A stretch of DNA of 64,000 nucleotides from Ureibacillus chungkukjangi (GTDB taxonomy: Bacteria; Bacillota; Bacilli; Bacillales_A; Planococcaceae): assembly GCF_003217295.1 (NCBI RefSeq), contig NZ_QJTJ01000014.1, forward strand, positions 1-64,000, given 5' to 3'. Below the pieces are notes generated by a model, which was not told the origin of the DNA, did not search any database, and saw nothing but the letters and a program-made list of their open reading frames with translations. This document shows, piece by piece, positions 27,130 to 35,294 of this stretch. The position numbers were made by a program, and so were the translations under genes. Each line of letters opens with the position of its first letter. Positions within the stretch are counted from its first letter, which is position 1.

Positions 27130-28298
27130 TTCACTACCACCTCTTTCGTTGTTTCACGTTCTTCACTTAGCATTTCTTGTAATACCTCTTCAAACAGCTG
27201 CTCGGCAATTTCACTTGGCTCTTGCCCCAAAATTTCCTTATGGAATGCCTTAAATAGGCTAAAATCGTCAAGCTGTTCTCTTCTAACAGCTTCCGTTTCA
27301 CCTTCAAATGTTTCTCTTGGTAGTGCTTTACGCTCTACATGCATAGCGTTTGGATAGACTGTTCGAATTTGCTCCATAGCCCCTACAACAGGAGTTAAAT
27401 CAGTCAACCGTACAAAAACATAATCCTCGCTGACAGGAGTTCTCAAAATCTCTTGAATTGAGCCTTCGACAATACGTAACTCTCTTCGCGGATTAAATTT
27501 TCGTTTTTCGATAGATACTTGTCCATCCTTGTCTAAATCCACAATTAGATAACCCTTTTCATGGTTTGCTTCAGAAGAGGAATACTTTAAAGGCGAGCCT
27601 GAATAACGGATTGTTTCATTTAACACATAATGCGCCTTATGCAAATGTCCAAGAGCAGTGTAATGGAAGGGGTTAAAGTATTCCGCACTTACACATTCCG
27701 ATCCCCCTATTGCTAAAGGACGCTCCGAGTCACTTGTATTATCGAGTTTCTCACCATATGGCGTTACAAAGGCGTGTCCAACGAAGACATGTCGCTTAGA
27801 CTTGTCCATTTTTTCTTCAATCTTTTCGATTACCTTTTTCATTGCATCGTCATGTGTATTAATAGAATTGTCCTCATATATACTTTTCACCGTTGATGGC
27901 TCAGCAAAGGGAACTAAATGAAAATGCACTTCTCCAAATTCATCATTTAGAATAATAGGTTCTAGATTCGTTATTTCTCCAGCAATGTGCAGCCCTGTTT
28001 CTTTCATTAGCTTACTACCAAACTGGAGTCTTGTAGGGCTGTCATGGTTTCCTGCGATACTTAACACGGGTACTTTTCTCTTTAACACAATTTCAGCTAA
28101 TATCTCGTCCAATAAATCAACAGCTTCTACTGGAGGAAGTGCACGGTCATATAAATCCCCTGCAATAATGACTGCATCTGGTTGTTCTTCATCAATGGCT
28201 TGTAAAAATTGCTCCAATACATAGCGTTGGTCGTCCGTCATATATACACCTTGTACAAGCTTCCCTAAATGCCAATCAGCGGTATGAAATAGTTTCAT
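27126..28298 (-). CDS. sbcD: Exonuclease subunit SbcD
   Basis: A 390-residue Mre11-type nuclease. All metallophosphoesterase motifs are present: HTADWHLGK (residues 5-13), GDLYDRALPP, GNHDSPTRL, VGHAFVT and LGHLHKAH. A C-terminal capping domain follows from about residue 280. It processes double-strand ends together with SbcC, encoded immediately downstream. No promoter was picked; the gene is preceded by a GGAGG ribosome binding site. Confidence 0.95.
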   Translation of the reverse strand: MKLFHTADWHLGKLVQGVYMTDDQRYVLEQFLQAIDEEQPDAVIIAGDLYDRALPPVEAVDLLDEILAEIVLKRKVPVLSIAGNHDSPTRLQFGSKLMKETGLHIAGEITNLEPIILNDEFGEVHFHLVPFAEPSTVKSIYEDNSINTHDDAMKKVIEKIEEKMDKSKRHVFVGHAFVTPYGEKLDNTSDSERPLAIGGSECVSAEYFNPFHYTALGHLHKAHYVLNETIRYSGSPLKYSSSEANHEKGYLIVDLDKDGQVSIEKRKFNPRRELRIVEGSIQEILRTPVSEDYVFVRLTDLTPVVGAMEQIRTVYPNAMHVERKALPRETFEGETEAVRREQLDDFSLFKAFHKEILGQEPSEIAEQLFEEVLQEMLSEERETTKEVVVK

Positions 28299-28351
28299 TT
28301 ACACTCAGTCCTCCATTTGAAATGTTTTTTTCTATTATACCATCTTTCGAT

Positions 28352-28396
28352 AAAAAAAGACTGATTTCTACGAACAAACATTCGTAAAAATCAGTC
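28352..28396 (-). terminator. Terminator of the M29 aminopeptidase gene
   Basis: A 16-bp stem with one mismatch (28359-28374 with 28381-28396) and a 6-nt loop. The A run at 28352-28358 is TTTTTTT on the minus strand. Confidence 0.88.
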
Positions 28397-28448
28397 GGAA
28401 TTATGATGTAATTTTTGGGCGGTTAAACAACATTACGTTGAACGACCA

Positions 28449-29678
28449 TTAAAATGCCCAATTCCCTTTTCGGAAAATTGGCTGTTCTGTTCCATCAGGT
28501 AGAATTCCATCGATGTCCATTTCACCACTACCAATCATGAAGTCGACATGTGTAATGGATACGTTGATGCCAAGTGCTTCTAATTGGCCTTCTTCTAGCT
28601 GTTGACCACCTTCGTAGCAGGTTGGATATGCTTCACCGATTGCTAAATGGTTAGATGCATTTTCATCAAAAAGTGTATTGTAATATAAAATGCCTGATTC
28701 TGAAATTGGCGATTTGTGTGGAACGAGGGCTACTTCTCCTAAGAAGGATGATCCTACATCTTGTGTGATTAGCTCTTGTAACAAATCATTCCCTACTTCA
28801 GCTTTCGCTTCAACAATTTTTCCTTTTTCAAAAGTTAAAGAGAAATTATCGATAATATTCCCTTGATATGCTAAAGGCTTTGTACTGCTTACAACACCAT
28901 TCACCCCGTATTTTGCAGGCAATGTAAATACTTCTTCTGTTGGCATATTGGCAATAAAAGTTGTACCTTCTGGCGTTTTACTGCTTCCCGAAATCCATAA
29001 GTGTTTTTCAGGAAGCTCGATTGTTAAGTCAGTACCTGGAGCCTTATAATGCAGTTTTGAAATTTTCATATTGTTAAGTAGGGCTGCACGATCTTGCAAT
29101 GTATCAATGTGTTTTAGCCAATTTTCAACTGCATTCCCTTCACCAATACGAACCGTTTTGAAAATCGCTTCCCATAAAGCTTCCATTTGCTCTGATTCAG
29201 GTAGTTCTGGGAATACCTTTGCAGCCCATTTTTTAGAAGGAACAGCAATGATAGACCAAGCAATTTCATCGTTCATAATCGCTTTACGGTAGCGAACTAA
29301 TGCAGTACCTGAGGCTTTTTCCTGGGCAGAGATACGTGAAGATGGAATCCCAGCAAGTAGGTCAGGATCTTCTGCATCAATCCATAATAACGCACCTTTG
29401 CGTTCGATTAGTTCTTGTCTTTGGGCAACAGTCCATTTCGGAAACTTACTAAATTCCTCTTCTGCACCAAGCTCATAAAAAGAACGTGTAATTTCTGGAT
29501 CAGTTAAGTTCACCTGCACTCTACCTGCCCCAGCCTCATACGCTTTTTTCACTACGATACGAGTATACTCAAGTGTATCTGTAGACGTATTGATTAATAA
29601 ATATTGGCCCTTTTGAATATTAACGCCAACCTTAACAGCTAGTTCCGCGTACTGCTCTAATTTCTCCTCAAAAGTCAT
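28449..29678 (-). CDS. M29 family aminopeptidase (AmpS/thermophilic metallopeptidase)
   Basis: A 409-residue dimetal aminopeptidase. The metal-site residues fall in the C-terminal half: VGNDLLQ...GSSFLGEVALVPHKSPISESG (Glu, His), YYNTLFDENASNHLAIGEAYPTC (His and Glu/Tyr) and ITHVDFMIGSGEMDIDG (His, Asp). This ordering is typical of family M29. It cleaves N-terminal residues from peptides in the cytoplasm. The start is one base from the stop of the helicase gene upstream, so they probably share a transcript. Confidence 0.92.
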   Translation of the reverse strand: MTFEEKLEQYAELAVKVGVNIQKGQYLLINTSTDTLEYTRIVVKKAYEAGAGRVQVNLTDPEITRSFYELGAEEEFSKFPKWTVAQRQELIERKGALLWIDAEDPDLLAGIPSSRISAQEKASGTALVRYRKAIMNDEIAWSIIAVPSKKWAAKVFPELPESEQMEALWEAIFKTVRIGEGNAVENWLKHIDTLQDRAALLNNMKISKLHYKAPGTDLTIELPEKHLWISGSSKTPEGTTFIANMPTEEVFTLPAKYGVNGVVSSTKPLAYQGNIIDNFSLTFEKGKIVEAKAEVGNDLLQELITQDVGSSFLGEVALVPHKSPISESGILYYNTLFDENASNHLAIGEAYPTCYEGGQQLEEGQLEALGINVSITHVDFMIGSGEMDIDGILPDGTEQPIFRKGNWAF

Positions 29679-29679
29679 C

Positions 29680-30828
29680 CTAGTTCCCTCTCTTTTGTGT
29701 AACCGTTTTTGAGTTACCTTCCACTATACTACCTTTGTGCCAAACCTTTTGAACTGCTTTTACTTTCATGTCGCGTGTTAGCTTTTTATAATCTTTTTCA
29801 TCTCTAAATGAAAGTAAAGTAAGTACCTCACCATCTGCACCAGCACGTCCAGTTCTACCTGAACGGTGTGTATATTGTTCAATCGTACGTGGTACATCCA
29901 CATGAATTACATGTGTCAGCCCTTCGATATCTAATCCGCGAGCGGCGATATCAGTGGCAATTAAAATACGAGCGTCACCTTTTCTGAAAGCATCTAACGC
30001 CTTTTTACGCTCTTCCTTTTTCATATCGGAATGCAGTGTTACAACCTTTGCATCACGGTATTTTAATTTCGTCTCTTTCATCAGAACCTGGTCGATGTTA
30101 TTGACGAATGCTAATCCACGTAAGCCTTCAATATTCGCAACTCGACGCAGCATATCTGTTTTATCACGTTCATCAACCTTGATAAATGAATGCTCTACCG
30201 TTCCTACTTGCACCATGTCTTCTGGCTTAATCTCGATAAGGATTGGCTCGAACATCAAACGGCTTGCTACAAGTTTGATTTCTTCTGTTATTGTTGCAGA
30301 AACAACTACGACTTGTCTTCCAAACGCAGCATCTTCAATAAACGATTTAACAGTTACTCGGTATTCACGACTTAATAATTGGTCACACTCATCTAGAACA
30401 ACGATTTGAACTTCTTTAAGCTTAAATTTGTTCGCTCTTGCTAGTTCGTTTAAACGTCCAGGAGTTCCAACTACGATTGTAGGTTTTTTCTTTAGTTTTT
30501 CAATTTGACGAGCAGAGTTAGCTCCACCGATTAGTTGCTGCACTGTGATGTCTGTACCAGCAGTCCATTCACGAATAACCTCAACAATTTGCATTGCAAG
30601 CTCTTGTGAAGGAGCTACAATTAGAGCCTGCGTTTGTTTTTTACTACCATCTACTTTATTTAATATTGGTAGTACATATGCCAATGTTTTACCTGATCCA
30701 GTTGGAGATTCAGCTACGATGTCTTTACCTTCGAGCATCGCCGGAATCATTTCGTCCTGAACCTTCATTGTTGTTTCATATTTCCATTTGTTTTGTAATG
30801 TTTCGTTTAATAAATTGATTACGGACAT
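29680..30828 (-). CDS. DEAD-box-type RNA helicase
   Basis: A 382-residue helicase core with a short basic tail. Motifs are the Q-motif region, ASPTGSGKT (motif I), PSQELA (Ia), GTPGR (Ib), DECD (motif II, Cys in place of Ala), SAT (III), and ATDIAARGLDI and HRSGRTGRAG (V and VI). It is shorter than CshA and lacks a long C-terminal extension, so a CshB/YfmL-like role in ribosome assembly or cold RNA handling is plausible. It is cotranscribed with the aminopeptidase. A 52-bp tandem array begins 160 bp upstream of its start, within the region that could form its leader. Confidence 0.92.
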   Translation of the reverse strand: MSVINLLNETLQNKWKYETTMKVQDEMIPAMLEGKDIVAESPTGSGKTLAYVLPILNKVDGSKKQTQALIVAPSQELAMQIVEVIREWTAGTDITVQQLIGGANSARQIEKLKKKPTIVVGTPGRLNELARANKFKLKEVQIVVLDECDQLLSREYRVTVKSFIEDAAFGRQVVVVSATITEEIKLVASRLMFEPILIEIKPEDMVQVGTVEHSFIKVDERDKTDMLRRVANIEGLRGLAFVNNIDQVLMKETKLKYRDAKVVTLHSDMKKEERKKALDAFRKGDARILIATDIAARGLDIEGLTHVIHVDVPRTIEQYTHRSGRTGRAGADGEVLTLLSFRDEKDYKKLTRDMKVKAVQKVWHKGSIVEGNSKTVTQKRGN

Positions 30829-30985
30829 GATTATTTTACCTACCTTTAGTTACTTGCGTATAGTGTACCATAGATTGAATACTTTACTCGATTTTGACAC
30901 GATTTTTCTATGCTGTGTGATGGATTTTGAATGGTTTACGACGTTATGGTGTAGATTTATGCTTGGAACGGCTGAATATGGATGG

Positions 30986-31670
30986 CTTTGCTACATTATG
31001 GAACGGTTTTTCACTCGGATCGTCGTAATCCGGCTCGCTTTGCTACCTTGCGAACCGGTTTTCACTCGGATCGTCGCAATCCTGTTCGCTTTGCTACCTT
31101 TGCAAACCGGTTTCCACTCGGATCGTCGCAATCCGGCTCGCTTTGCTACCTTTGCGGAGCGCTTTCCACTTGGATCGTCGCAATCCTGTTCGCTTTGCTA
31201 CCTTTGCAAACCGGTTTCCACTCGGATCGTCGCAATCCGCTTCTCTTTGCTACCTTTGCGAACCGGTTTCCACTCACAACGTCGCAATCCTGTTCGCTTT
31301 GCTACTTTATCGAACCGATTTTCACTAGGATTGTCGTAATCCGCTTCTCTTTGCTACCTTTCAAACCAGGTCTCCACTCACAACGTCGCAACCCGGTTCT
31401 CTTTGCTACCTTTCTAACCCGGCCTCCACTCACAACGTCGTAATCCGCTTCTCTTTGCTACCTTTCAAACCAGGTCTCCACTCACAACGTCGCAATCTAG
31501 TTCACTTTGCTACCTTTCTAACCCGGTCTCCACTCACAACGTCGCAACCCGCTTCTCTTTGCTACCTTTCTAACCCCATCTCCACTCACAACGTCTCAAT
31601 CCGCCTTTTTTTACTACCTTACCGACTCCATCTCAACCTGCAACGTCGCAATCCGCCACGCGGCTCTACC
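30986..31670. repeat. 13-copy 52-bp tandem repeat array
   Basis: Units begin at the recurring CTTTGCTACC at 30986, 31038, 31089, 31141, 31193, 31245, 31297, 31349, 31401, 31453, 31505, 31557 and 31609, with a decayed partial unit near 31661. Spacing is 52 bp every time except one 51-bp step. Left units mostly carry ACTCGGATCGTCG, right units ACTCACAACGTCG, so variants cluster. The period is not a multiple of three, which rules out a conserved repeat protein. The open frames across it are by-products of composition. No unit-sized spacer exists, so it is not CRISPR. Confidence 0.95.
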
Positions 31671-31740
31671 TTCATCCAACTTATCATCGCCAATTCTCAT
31701 AGTGAATGACTTCAGTTACTTTGAAAGCTCTTTCCTACCG

Positions 31741-31770
31741 AAAAAAAACCTGCCTAAAGAAAGGCAGGCT
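31741..31770 (-). terminator. Terminator of the racemase/ligase operon
   Basis: Stem CCTGCCT/AGGCAGG (31749-31755 with 31762-31768). The A run at 31741-31748 is a strong T tract on the minus strand. Confidence 0.88.
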
Positions 31771-32480
31771 TAGATTTTCACTGGTGTTATTAGTTCATAG
31801 CCGCATGCAAGGATTGCACTTTCAGCTAAAACCATTAGCGAATCTATATATCGGTTATCTAATTTCAAGTCTTTATTTACAATTGAAAGCTCTGTACAGC
31901 CCAAGATAATTTTGTCGCAATCTAATTGCAACATGGCTTGTTCAATCACGTGCCATTGATGCTCAGAAACTTCTTTTCCAGCCTTTACATAATCATATAT
32001 AACAGACATTACTTGATGCTGAATGACCATATCTGGAACAACAGGTTCGATATCTTGCTCGATTAGCGCTTGTTGATACACACCAGAAGCAAGAGTTCCA
32101 TCTGTCGCTAGAACGCCAACTCGTTTTGCTCCAGTAGAAGCAGCTCTTTTGGCAGTTTCACGAATCATATGAAGCACGGGAACTGGAGAAGCTGATTGTA
32201 AATCCTCATAAAAGGTATGGGCAGTATTGCAGGGAATACAAATCAAGTCCGCGCCGGCATCTGCCAATTTTACTGCATCCTTTACTAAATAAGGTACTGG
32301 ATTTTCCTTAGTTTGGTCTAGGATATAAGCTGTACGATCTGGAATCGAAGTATCATTATCTATGATTGTATGGACATGTTCCTGATCTTTGGTGGCACTC
32401 GTTCGGCGGACAATCATCTCGCCGATAAACATTGTCGCTAACGGACCGACACCACCGATAATACCTAATGTTTTTCTCAT
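31770..32480 (-). CDS. Aspartate/glutamate racemase family protein, probable aspartate racemase
   Basis: A 236-residue PLP-independent racemase. The two catalytic cysteines are C84 in IPCNTAH and C195 in LGCTELS, with GGVGPLAT at residues 10-17. The family interconverts L- and D-aspartate or glutamate. It overlaps the upstream ATP-grasp gene by 4 nt. The same gene pair in Enterococcus faecium makes D-Asp and attaches it to the peptidoglycan stem lysine. Here that gives the L-Lys-D-Asp cross-bridge of Lysinibacillus-type walls. D-Glu production is the alternative (relatives use L-Lys-D-Glu). Confidence 0.82.
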   Translation of the reverse strand: MRKTLGIIGGVGPLATMFIGEMIVRRTSATKDQEHVHTIIDNDTSIPDRTAYILDQTKENPVPYLVKDAVKLADAGADLICIPCNTAHTFYEDLQSASPVPVLHMIRETAKRAASTGAKRVGVLATDGTLASGVYQQALIEQDIEPVVPDMVIQHQVMSVIYDYVKAGKEVSEHQWHVIEQAMLQLDCDKIILGCTELSIVNKDLKLDNRYIDSLMVLAESAILACGYELITPVKI

Positions 32481-33697
32481 TCTTCCAAACCTTTTTTATT
32501 AAAATATTTTTTATATTTACGATAGTAATTTAAATTATTTAGAGTTATTTTAACCCAACGCTTCGGATTCATGTCCTCATTATAGAATAATGAGTTTGTC
32601 CATTTTCCTTGACGGATTAAGCTTTTTGCTTCGATTTTCATTTTTCCATTTGAAGCATATTTAAATAAAACGCCTTTTGGAATAATCATCCACAGATGCT
32701 TATTATCTGCATAAGTTAATTCTTGTTTAATGTTCAACATACGATCATCTGCTACGTATTTCATTAAGTTATAGCCAGCTGCAGTTACAAAATAGCTAGA
32801 ACGACCGTTGCGAAGATTGATTTCGAATAGCTTGTACTCTCCATCACGCGCATCGTATTTCATATCGAAGTTGGCAAAGCCAGTGTAGCCGATATCCTCC
32901 AAGAAGTGACGCACTTTATCCATCAGCTTTTCATCATAAGTTGTAATGATTGCCGCGTAGCTACCAATACCATCAGGTGAATGCTCTTCAAGGATTGGAT
33001 TTCCTAGACACATTAACTTCACTTTACCGTCTTGGCCAACATAGGCATTTAGAACACGCATATAGGAATCGTCACCCGGGATAAATTCCTGAACAATCAT
33101 CGTATCCTGATAACTAGATGCGTAAATCGCTTTTAAAATAGCTGTTTTTTCAGCTTCATCATTGGCTACAAACACTTTCTTTTTACCTGGGAAGCTACAA
33201 GCCCAATAAGCAACTGAGTTTGATGCCTTTAAGATGATTGGATATTCAAATGGCGGTGTGAAATCGTGGTAGTTTTCAGCAGTCACTGTTGTTGTCCCAG
33301 GATATTTGAAGTCATACTTCTCACACATTTTATAGAAGTTTTCCTTTAATAGAATTTGATCCATTAAAGTTTCGTCAATATAAGGCACTGTGAAGTACTT
33401 TTCAAGTTCTGGTTTATTTTTAATAATTAGCTTTGCATAGTCATCCCCACAAGCTAATAGTAATAATTTTTTATCTGGATATTGTTTTGCGATTTTTTCT
33501 AGTGCAGGTACGAAAACCTCCTGCTCGTTCAAATTTGCTATTGCTTGGAAATTTAAAATACGGCTATCTTGAGTGGCTGTTAAATGTGAGCGACCAAGTA
33601 CAAGTGGTTTTAAGCCATAAGCTTCGTAAAATGCACGAGCCATGCCGTACGCGTTCATATCAGAGCCTAATAATATCGGTAAAAATGGTTGTTCCAT
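32477..33697 (-). CDS. ATP-grasp amino-acid ligase, probable peptidoglycan D-aspartate ligase
   Basis: A 406-residue ATP-grasp enzyme. The central ATP-binding part runs from about residue 105 to 300, with the YPIILKASNSVAYWACSF lysine strand, MIVQEFIPGDDS and the metal-binding FEINLRNGRSS. Length and layout fit D-aspartate ligases of the Aslfm type, which add D-Asp through its beta-carboxyl to L-Lys of the peptidoglycan precursor. Its partner is the racemase gene that overlaps it by 4 nt. Annotation as generic carboxylate-amine ligase is the cautious alternative. Confidence 0.78.
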   Translation of the reverse strand: MEQPFLPILLGSDMNAYGMARAFYEAYGLKPLVLGRSHLTATQDSRILNFQAIANLNEQEVFVPALEKIAKQYPDKKLLLLACGDDYAKLIIKNKPELEKYFTVPYIDETLMDQILLKENFYKMCEKYDFKYPGTTTVTAENYHDFTPPFEYPIILKASNSVAYWACSFPGKKKVFVANDEAEKTAILKAIYASSYQDTMIVQEFIPGDDSYMRVLNAYVGQDGKVKLMCLGNPILEEHSPDGIGSYAAIITTYDEKLMDKVRHFLEDIGYTGFANFDMKYDARDGEYKLFEINLRNGRSSYFVTAAGYNLMKYVADDRMLNIKQELTYADNKHLWMIIPKGVLFKYASNGKMKIEAKSLIRQGKWTNSLFYNEDMNPKRWVKITLNNLNYYRKYKKYFNKKGLEE

Positions 33698-34040
33698 TAT
33701 CTTTCATCTCACTTTAATTGTTATAGTATTTAAGAGATTCTATGTACACAAATTATAATCGTACATTCAAATTAAGCTTGAAAAATTATGTTAATTTTAT
33801 CAGTCTAAATGTTAGTTTAACACATTTTTCTAATATGTTAATATGCATCCTTACCTAAAAATCTCTTCTTAATATTCCTGTAAAATATGAAAAAAAGAAT
33901 CCTAAATTGAACAATTTGATAATTTTCTGCACTTCTTAGATATTGGGCATTGTCGTAAAACACTTCTTTAAAAATAATGTCCTCTATATTTTACCCAATT
34001 CGCTAGCTTTTCAACTTGAATTTATATAAGTTTATACGTT
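33698..34040. other. AT-rich intergenic stretch upstream of the ligase gene
   Basis: About 340 bp between the ligase start (minus strand) and the thiolase terminator. It must hold the promoter of the ligase-racemase operon, but I could not pick a convincing pair of hexamers. No frame or RNA recognised. Confidence 0.4.
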
Positions 34041-34082
34041 AAAAAAGACTTAAAAGTTCCATTTACGGAAGCTTCTAAGTCT
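34041..34082 (-). terminator. Terminator of the fatty-acid oxidation cluster
   Basis: Stem AGACTTA/TAAGTCT (34046-34052 with 34076-34082) with an inner stem of AGTTCC...GGAAGCT type. An A run on the left gives T on the minus strand. Confidence 0.8.
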
Positions 34083-34095
34083 ATTAATCACTTTA

Positions 34096-35277
34096 TTATA
34101 CTGATTCGATTACTAGTGCAATACCTTGACCTCCGCCGATGCAAAGGCTTGCTACTGCGTATTTTCCCCCACGACGCTTTAATTCGTAGCTGCTTGCTAA
34201 TGCGATTCGTGTACCACTTGCACCAACAGGATGTCCTAATGCAATCGCTCCACCGTTTACGTTTGTTATTTCTCGGTTTAGACCCAGCTCCTTTTCAACA
34301 GCTAGGTACTGTGCAGCGAATGCTTCGTTTACCTCAACTAAATCCATATCATCAATTGTTAGATCTGCTTTTTGTAATGCTTGCTTTATGGCAGGCACCG
34401 GCCCTATTCCCATTATTGTAGGGTCTACTCCAGCTACTCCCCATGAAACGATTCTAGCAATTGGTTTCAGATTATTTTCCTGCACGAATTTTTCGCTTGC
34501 GATTACTGCTGAAGCAGCCCCATCATTAATCCCTGAAGCATTTCCAGCAGTTACAGAGCCATCCTTTTTAAAGGCTGGTCGTAATTTGGCTAAGCCTTCA
34601 ACATTACTAGTTTCTTTTATATGCTCATCCACTTCAATTGTGATTTCACCTTTTCGTGTTTTAACTGAAACAGGGACAATTTCTTCTTTAAAGTATCCAG
34701 CTTCTTGAGCTTGAGCTGCTCTATGATGGGATTGTACAGCAAATTCATCCTGTTCTTGACGAGAGATATCATAAACTTCCGCTAATTTTTCTGCTGTCAT
34801 CCCCATACCAGATCCAGTATATTGATCAGTTAAAGTAGCCTGCAGCATATCAATGAATTGCAGATTTCCCATTTTAGCTCCATTAAAACGTTGATCAAAA
34901 TTCGAGTATGGCGATTGAGACATATTTTCAGCCCCACCTGCTAGCACGACATCTGCTTCTCCAAGTAAAATCTGCTGTGCTGCTGTTACGATAGATTGCA
35001 TACCAGAGCCACATAGTCGATTTAAAGTTAAAGCAGGGACTTCCTTTGGTACACCTGCCTTTAACCCGATATGACGTGCTAAATAAGCTGCATTTACATT
35101 ACTTGCAATTACACCCCCATAAACTACATGATCCACTTGCTCTGGCGCTACATTCGCTCTCTTTAATGCTTCAATCGCTGTTTGTGTGCCAAGCTCCACT
35201 GCATCCACTGCTGCAAATGAACCGCCGAATGCTGTAAAAGCAGTTCGTGCCCCATCTACTATATATACATTCTCCAC
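34096..35277 (-). CDS. Acetyl-CoA acyltransferase (thiolase)
   Basis: A 393-residue type II thiolase. The nucleophilic cysteine is in NRLCGSGMQSI, the catalytic His in ALGHPVGASGTRI and the second cysteine in CIGGGQGIA. It either condenses two acetyl-CoA or cleaves 3-ketoacyl-CoA. The neighbouring acyl-CoA ligase and acyl-CoA dehydrogenase on the same strand favour a degradative role in beta-oxidation. It is the last gene of the cluster, 18 bp after the ligase. Confidence 0.92.
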   Translation of the reverse strand: MENVYIVDGARTAFTAFGGSFAAVDAVELGTQTAIEALKRANVAPEQVDHVVYGGVIASNVNAAYLARHIGLKAGVPKEVPALTLNRLCGSGMQSIVTAAQQILLGEADVVLAGGAENMSQSPYSNFDQRFNGAKMGNLQFIDMLQATLTDQYTGSGMGMTAEKLAEVYDISRQEQDEFAVQSHHRAAQAQEAGYFKEEIVPVSVKTRKGEITIEVDEHIKETSNVEGLAKLRPAFKKDGSVTAGNASGINDGAASAVIASEKFVQENNLKPIARIVSWGVAGVDPTIMGIGPVPAIKQALQKADLTIDDMDLVEVNEAFAAQYLAVEKELGLNREITNVNGGAIALGHPVGASGTRIALASSYELKRRGGKYAVASLCIGGGQGIALVIESV

Positions 35278-35294
35278 TTCTTATCCCCCTTAAA

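Noticed and set aside
30986-31670. CRISPR array
   Set aside because: Units are contiguous at 52 bp without variable spacers, and no cas genes lie nearby.
30788-31709. Several open frames through the 52-bp repeat, apparently a repeat protein
   Set aside because: The period is not a multiple of three, so frames shift from unit to unit; no ribosome binding site; similar frames exist in more than one register. They are composition by-products.
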